DNA of 64,000 nucleotides from Epiperipatus broadwayi. Its lineage: Eukaryota > Onychophora > Udeonychophora > Euonychophora > Peripatidae. The stretch is taken from contig JAQFVV010006727.1 of NCBI GenBank assembly GCA_028023455.1, forward strand, positions 272,501 to 336,500, written 5' to 3'. This document shows, one piece after another, positions 56,973 to 64,000 of this stretch (within the stretch, counting starts at the first letter, position 1; each line of letters starts with the position of its first letter). The translations under genes were made by a program, and so were the position numbers. Under the pieces are notes generated by a model. The model was not told where the DNA came from and made no database searches. It was given only the letters and a program-made list of their open reading frames with translations.

Positions 56973-59900
56973 TACAATTAGCACACACACAAAAAAAGAA
57001 TATTCGAATAATAAATAATAACAAAAAATTTTCCACTACATTTTATATTTTTTATTCCCAAAAACAACAACAATTCCCAATAGTAAGATAGAATTTTTTT
57101 TTTTTTTTCAAATGTTACAGAAAAGATTGTATGGTTAATTTCAATGACAGCGTAAATCATTTTTACAGCTTCAATTATCCCTCTCTTTATACAATTTTCA
57201 TTTTTTGAGAAATGTTCAACTATGTGTGGCTGCAAACTCAAATATGTGTGTACACGTAAGCTTACACATAACTAGATACATATATGCAGATAAGCACGTT
57301 AAGAAGTGAAATACTAACTAATTATCATTAATAATGTTCAAATGAATTATTATTTTGTATAATGAATCCTTGATAAAGAACATATACATTTTCACACATA
57401 CAATATGCCTCAATCATTTCTATACTTGGAGGAGGGGGAGGTTATCTTCTATTTAAATCCTACATACCATCCTAAGAAATGATCTAACAGATTATTAAAT
57501 AACTACAAATATAAAGTTCCCTTGTGCATCTACATACATTTAAATCTAGCAATAATAAGGAACTACATTTTTTCATAGCCTATAAGAAAATTTATACTTC
57601 ATAACACCAATTAATGAATATATATTTGTATGGATTGCAGCTTAGAAAGTCATATAATGTTTTAGCATAAAATGACAATCTACATATAATACTGTTTAAT
57701 TGACCAAATAAAAAAAAATCATTAGTTAGGAACTGCTCCAAATAATTTTAGCTCTTACATATGTCCACTCTACTACTGAACTTAAACCAAAGAGAGTAGT
57801 AGGTGGTTATTGTTTCAAGTGAATCACACTGCATTACTTGTATAATGAAAACATTACTTCTATATTGTAAAAAAAAAAAAAAAGTAATGTAGAATGTTTT
57901 ACTTCAAAGGTTTTCAAAACAGTGCAGAGGCTTCTAAATTGCAACGGCAATATAACCAACTATATGAGAATGTAAGCTAGTTTTCTACTATACATTGCTA
58001 CATATAAAAATAATTGAGAACATATATAATTAATTATACATAATTAACATTTAAACATGAAAATGAAAAAGTGAACTTCTAAATAAAAATCATATCACTT
58101 ACATCAAAATTAATAAACAAATGATAATGAAGAACACACAAAGAAAAAGATAAAATTAATGTAAATTCCCATAAATAATGATGAATACCAATCAACAATC
58201 TTTCGCAGATGTGTATGGAAATCAGTTAAAGCTACTTAAAACAAAAATACTTAGCATCTGAAGTTGTATGAAAGTCGCTTTTGACAAAATTCTTTAAATT
58301 TGATCAAATCAAGTAATTATTCTGGAGATAACACAAAATGAAGAAAATGAGACAGAAACTACTACCATTGAAAACATATTTCATAAGCATGTTTCCATTT
58401 TGATTAATTGTCAACCTAAAGGTCAACATAACTTTCACAATTTATTATAATACCAGCAGGCTTATTACTGTATTCTATATATTTCTAGTTTAAGCTCATA
58501 ATAGTAAGCATATATTTAATTAAATACTAAAATTGCTACTGCACTAAGAAATGAATGTTTCAGTTACACAACAACATAGATATTTGTTGCTAATTATAAT
58601 TAGCAACAACACAGATATTGTGGAATTTGGTTCAGAAATAGAGTGATGAACTTGAGAGCTAAAAATTCCTTGAATGGAGTTCAACCTATCACTTCCAGTG
58701 CTTGAACATCATCACATCATGATCTATAGTGATTATAAGAACTTTGATTAAATTAAGATAGTGTAAAGTGAAAATTTAGTATCAGTATATTAAAAAAATA
58801 ATTCAATGGATGTATATATTTATATAATATTGGAATATTGAACAAACTTATGGTCTAACAAACACACCCACTTGCCATGCCTACTATGATTTGGGTTAAA
58901 AGTTTAGGTGGAATAAGCTTGAAAAAATTTCTTCAATTTTAACTAGGTTTAAAATGTTTTTTTTTACTCAGCCAGTCTAGACAATTAATGGTACAAATCA
59001 TTAAAAGCTATCTAAGTATTGAGGATAAAACAACAACGAAAAATTATTCAAATCTTCATTACATAGTAGTGGAAAGCTTGGTAAATATTAACTTCTCTTT
59101 CATTGTCCTTCTATAAAAAAAAAAACTACCAGAGAGGGCTTTGATTTGCAATGGTTTATATAAAGCAAGTTTTACTTATGTTTACAAAATAAGAATTAAC
59201 ATATTTAATTTCATCAACTCAAAAATTAAGATTAAATATGAGCACATATCATACTTCTAGAAATCTCTACTTTCTCTACTATCCTAGGTTCTAAGCATCA
59301 TCCTTATAATTAATCATACATACAGATATCTATAAAAATCTACTTCTAAAAAATTGAAATGAGAGGATATTGCAAAATTTTATTGATTGCATACAGAAAG
59401 TCAAAATCCATTAATTTTATTACCAAAGTTTAAAAACAAAATCTATATTTGATAAACAATGTAATAAACATTGAGAGACCAATCTATGCATTGAGAATAA
59501 GATGTTGGGCAAGTTTTCTGAATGAAACATAAAAGCTTTTCCCTGTTTATTTTTTCCTATAATACTGGAATTAGGTGCTATGACATACACCCACCCACCC
59601 CACACACAAAACATCGAATGACAAACTATGCTTCCAGAAGCACTAACTTTATCCTACTCGAAAAATAGATAACCAATGAATCCAAATGAAAGTGACTGAC
59701 TTTTGCCTTCATCCATGAGAACTTAGGATTCTAAATTGAGCTAATACATTTATGCATCTAAAAACTACCCTATACTCTATTATACTAATCTCATTAATCG
59801 TTTAAATTCAAAACAATTTAACAGTAAATTTTTAAATGTTTTATTATATATAATATATTTGACATATATAAAATTCAATCATTATTTTCAGAAGTGGAAG

Positions 59901-62900
59901 ATATTTAAGTGACCAAAATTTTAACAGATTGATGGAGTAATTAAATAAATTATTTTCATATAATGAATTAAATATTAAGGTATAGCTCAAAATCTATTCA
60001 TAATATATATTCATCATTAAACTAGAAAATACAAGCTTATGTTAAAAAAAAAAAAAATTGATGCAAGCTTTTTCCTAAATAATTTGGCATTTGAAAAAAA
60101 AAAAAAATTTTTTTAATGTATTTTAAGAATTATTATATATAATAAACTGCACATTGCTCCATATTTAAAGACAAAACTTAACATGTTACATTTGGAAAAG
60201 ATGATATATTCTGCTGGTTATTATTCTTCATATATGACTCTCAGAATACATATTTAAATGTAAAACTGCATAGAAAACATTGATGATGCCCTGCACGATT
60301 TGGCGCACTTGGTTCCAGGATTGATGCTGGTACTTGCAGTTTTGGTGCACAAACTCCTTATGAACTCCTGAGCAATAAAACAATATGTATTTTTTTTACA
60401 TTGATGATAGTGTGGTTGTGAACATGCATTTCACTTAAATCATAGTGGATTCCATACACAAAGTAATTACTACAATCACATTATAAATATTAGCTTTTTT
60501 TTTTTTAGTAAACATAGTACTGCATTCACTGGTATCTATGGAATTGTTAAATAGAATAATAATTGTGTTAGAAAATTGACTTCCATCTTACCAGCCAAAC
60601 ATGAAGAAGAAGAATATTATTACTCATTAATCTAGACAAAGCCAAACTACAAGTGCATAAGATATACATACATATATGCTATGTATTTATATAAAGTTTA
60701 TCTTGCAAATATTAATTTATTAAGCACAAGCAGATGATAATAATAATGTGAAAGGCTGAAACTTTTGACAAATGCTCCTTAAAAATGCTTAAATGACAGC
60801 CAATTAGATGTAAGAATGGCTGCACAAAGAACTCTCAATTCAAAACACAAGGCTGAGATTTTATGAGAAAAAGATGGTTCCCACCTTCTTCTCTACTTAA
60901 ATTTATATATAAATAAGCCAGACTCGAGGATTTTGAACTAAGAGTTTATCTTGGAAAATTATATTTTTGATTACTCTATTATTAAACATATGCTTTTACA
61001 ATTCTAATAAAAGCTACAATCTTTAGTTATTTGATCTTAGAAGTAGCATCATGATCTTTATATTTTCTTCAAGATGTATAAGTAAGGATATTTTTTCCAA
61101 ACGGAATAAGTAGGGGCAAACGAATTGCATGTTCATCAAGGAAAAAGGAAAAAGGTTTAAACATAAATGCTAATAGTGTATATTAAAGAGCTTCATTATT
61201 TTTCCGTGCAGAATCAATTATATAGATTATAATTAATTTACTCTCTAAAAAAAAGAGATGCTAATATAAAAAAAGCAATGACAAATTATCACTAATAATA
61301 ATCAGCTGCTGTAGTTCAATTATAATATTTTTATTATCTGAACTCTAAACCTGTCTTTAAGCAGAGAATTTGGCAATATATATAGATTTTAATTATTTAT
61401 TATAAAAAAAAACCACCATCATACACTTGTCAACGAAAAATACAATAGAAAAAACAATAAATAAAAAGTAAAAAAAAAAGACATTAATGCAGATTAAGCA
61501 AATAAATTGACAGACATGTCAAACAACAAAAAAAGAAACAAATTACAATTAGAAATAAGAAGAAGAAAAAATACAACTAATAAAAGCTAACTATCTTTGC
61601 AAAACAAATATTGTTAGGAGATTTAATTTCATTTTAGACAGGATGAAAGGGAAAAAACTGAACAATAAATATTTTCAAATAAATGATTTACTTTCTTGAA
61701 AAAAATTACAGAGTTACAGTCAGAGTCAATTGCACTATTAAATAATTTCATCACTAACATAAATCACCCTTCTAGATTTTAAGACTTTGACAGTAACTTA
61801 ATCTGCTTTTTGAATTTAAATAATATTAAAATATAGAGAAAAAAAAATCCTATATTTTGATTTCCATCATTTTTATCCATATATATCTATTCTAAATAAC
61901 AATATTGTAGTATAGTAGTGCATCAGCATGTTATTATTAAGGTTTCAAATCTAGATAAAACTTGGAATTTTCATTTCCAAGTAAAATTATGATTTTCCTT
62001 GCAGATAGTCAGCTCATAATCAACCTCGATAATCATTTCATTATTAACCTCTTAGCTAAAAAATAAAATAAAAAAATGAATTGAAAACATCACCACTGAT
62101 CATTTGATTAACTTGATACATACTGTCTTCTATTTCACTGTATATTTATATATAGAGAGCGAGATATTGGAAATTTTTATCCAGAGTCATCTATTTAAAA
62201 ACTCTTTTGTCTTTTATTTATTCTGATAGAAGTAAACAAGTGCAAAATAAAGAGTTAAAAAAATTAGATTATACAAGGGATAAAAAACAAACTATACTGA
62301 TCTGCTTTTTATTGTGCCGACATAAACAAAAAGGTAAATTTAATTAATTGGGTCTGTTTTGCAAATCTTGACTTCTGATGCTGCACTTTTGCAATCTATT
62401 TAAATTATAAACATGTTTTAAGAATTCCTCCACGAGCTTTATTCTTTTGTCTTATTTCATTTTAACTTTTGAGATATTTATTTTGCAATGCTTTTGAAAT
62501 TCTTTGCTTGTGGTTATTCATATATTATTAATATCTTACGATATAGAAGTGCACTTACAATGAATTAAAATACTTCCAAAATATATATATTTTCTCTTTA
62601 GTTATACTTATGTTTCATATCCTTTCTAGTTAGTAATATTTTGTGCAGGATAAAATAAATTTTTGAGCAAAACAAAAGCTACATTTTGATATTCACTCAT
62701 TTCTGACTTTTAGCAATGCTCAGATTTCTAATCTGATGCAAGAGAAAGGAGTGCCTATATAATTTATTTATCTATTTATTCATTTCAATTCTTTTTATAA
62801 ATCTACTTAGGTTTTTCTGCATTTATTAAATTTAGTTTTCTATTTATAATTCCATATTGTGATATTAATGAAACTCTTCCACCCCACATAGAAAAACAAT

Positions 62901-63065
62901 TGGGAATACAATAGAAACCTGTATTCATGTTAAGAATTACTTTAGGAATTTCAAAGTAATCGTAATAAGTTAATTGCATCTTAGTAGATGAGTTAGCAGA
63001 ATTACAGTCATTATTATTTTATTTTTGGTACTAATTAGTCCACCAAGCTAGCCATCTGGTGGCGT
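56973..63065. other. AT-rich non-coding stretch
   Basis: No gene recognised over 6 kb. Small points: a 24-bp perfect palindrome at 58585-58608, a short GC-richer pocket at 60285-60365 (TTTGGCGCACTTGG and similar) of unknown origin, and A/T runs around 60040-60115. Confidence 0.45.
58585..58608. repeat. 24-bp perfect palindrome
   Basis: TGTTGCTAATTA followed by its exact complement, with further partial symmetry outside (ATAGATATT / ACAGATATTG). Confidence 0.7.
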
Positions 63066-63138
63066 AGTTTCTCTGCTAAAAACACAGAAATATGCTGTTT
63101 ACACAGCCCAATATTTCTGCGCTTATTGCAGAGAAACT
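63066..63138. repeat. Short inverted repeat in a GC-richer patch
   Basis: AGTTTCTCTGC..CAGAAATAT (63066-63093) pairs with ATATTTCTGCGC..GCAGAGAAACT (63111-63138), with a spacer of about 17 bp. The surrounding 63040-63290 has fewer A/T runs than its neighbours. The frame 63092-63277 is not recognised. Confidence 0.6.
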
Positions 63139-63539
63139 TAAAGCATATAGAACAGTATTGTTCATATTAGCCACTGCAGGCATATATGGTGTTGCACACC
63201 AATATTACGGGCCACTAATGTGCTTCGTGACACTATGCAAATATGCACACTTAATAGATCACTATCGTATGATGTGAGGGTGGAGCGAATTCAAGTGACC
63301 ATAACTGTTGTAATATGCATTTAAATTAAAGATCTTAACCCCTACTTGATGTAGTCTTTGATAATAATAATAATTATAAGATCGTCACCATGCTTCCTAC
63401 AAATTTTGGAAGGTGGAAAAAATTGCAAAAGATCATGGCCAAGCACCTTTCCCCAGAACTCAAGCGAATAGCCACATAAATTACAAGACAAATAAAATGT
63501 CTGAGGTTGCACGAAGTTTTGGAAATCATAAACTTTGTT

Positions 63540-63890
63540 TGATCAGTGATGACAAATCATTTGTCAACCCTTCCCCCCAAAAAAAAACAACTTTGGTTTT
63601 TTTTGTTAATTTAAAAAAAAATACGGCAACTTTTTTTGCTATACAGCGATTTTTGTTTTGACTTTATTTGTATACTAGTGATATACTAAAACATTTCTTT
63701 TTAAAACCAATTTTTGTTAACCTTTTTTTAAAAATAGAAACAAACCAAAAATAACTTTTGTCTCAGTGACGACAAATTATTTCTCCCCATCTCCCCCCAA
63801 AAAAGTTAAAGTAAGATCAAAACTTTTGACTTTTTCAACTTTGGTTTTCTTTTTTGTAGCTTTATTTGTATTACGCAATGTTTTTAATTT
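63540..63890 (+). repeat. Two diverged direct copies of a 120-bp repeat
   Basis: CAGTGATGACAAATCATTTG, then CCTTCCCCCCAAAAAA, then CAACTTTGGTTTT, then GACTTTATTTGTAT (63543-63675) recurs as CAGTGACGACAAATTATTTC, then CATCTCCCCCCAAAAAA, then CAACTTTGGTTTTCTTTTTT, then GCTTTATTTGTAT (63764-63875). Confidence 0.65.
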
Positions 63891-64000
63891 TACTATTTTT
63901 GAAAAGAAAATGTACAAATATTTGAATAAAATCTTGTATTGTAAATTATTTACAAGAATGTCAAAATATTGGTAAAAAAAAAGGTGTATCAAATGTCCAA

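Overview
This is a eukaryotic, almost certainly animal, repeat-rich segment. It is strongly AT-rich, has no operons and no intact long reading frame, contains one 500-base assembly gap (3023-3522), and is filled with decayed transposons. The mix (RTE-type LINEs, a second non-LTR LINE family, a BED-finger hAT, a Merlin DNA transposon, snapback repeats, and repeats bearing hammerhead ribozymes) fits a lophotrochozoan, perhaps a cephalopod mollusc. That assignment is an inference from repeat content only. No host protein gene can be supported; the window reads as intergenic or deep-intronic DNA.

Layout. 0.7-1.2 kb: a ribozyme-repeat copy (family F1) and a perfectly centred palindrome (F3). 2-3.5 kb: a direct repeat running into the gap. 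5.8-7.7 kb: decayed and good F1 copies plus a snapback repeat with tRNA-like B boxes. 9.8-11.6 kb: a reverse-transcriptase relic and an F1 fragment. 14.2-14.5 kb: a second F3 foldback. 16-20 kb: an hAT fragment and an RTE LINE on the minus strand. 23.3-25.9 kb: two further LINE fragments on the minus strand. 30.3-32.9 kb: a composite foldback element with a degenerate tandem array, into which a 762-bp Merlin has inserted with a perfect 8-bp target duplication. 33.2-36 kb: the longest RTE LINE (plus). 37.3-40.3 kb: more LINE relics. 40.3-43.3 kb: a more GC-rich island with LTR-like signals and a tRNA-derived SINE-like repeat. 44.8-45.7 kb: an inverted dimer of F1. 47.3-50.1 kb: an hAT element with both ends and its target duplication. 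52.0-52.7 kb: a nested palindrome. 53.2-54.4 kb: a 405-bp tandem array (F2). 56-64 kb: small foldbacks in AT-rich DNA.

The most interesting content is a system of self-cleaving-RNA repeats. F2 is three nearly identical 405-bp units in tandem, each with a complete type I hammerhead ribozyme on the minus strand, so a transcript would be predicted to cut itself into 405-nt monomers. F1 (unit about 440-447 bp) carries a different hammerhead sequence of the same architecture in at least five copies at different stages of decay. F1 and F2 share a conserved block about 145-165 nt upstream of the ribozyme, so they look like divergent members of one retrozyme-like or Penelope-associated superfamily. 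In both, the helix III loop is self-complementary, as expected for hammerheads that work as dimers. Several copies are arranged as inverted repeats whose turning points fall at the ribozyme core.
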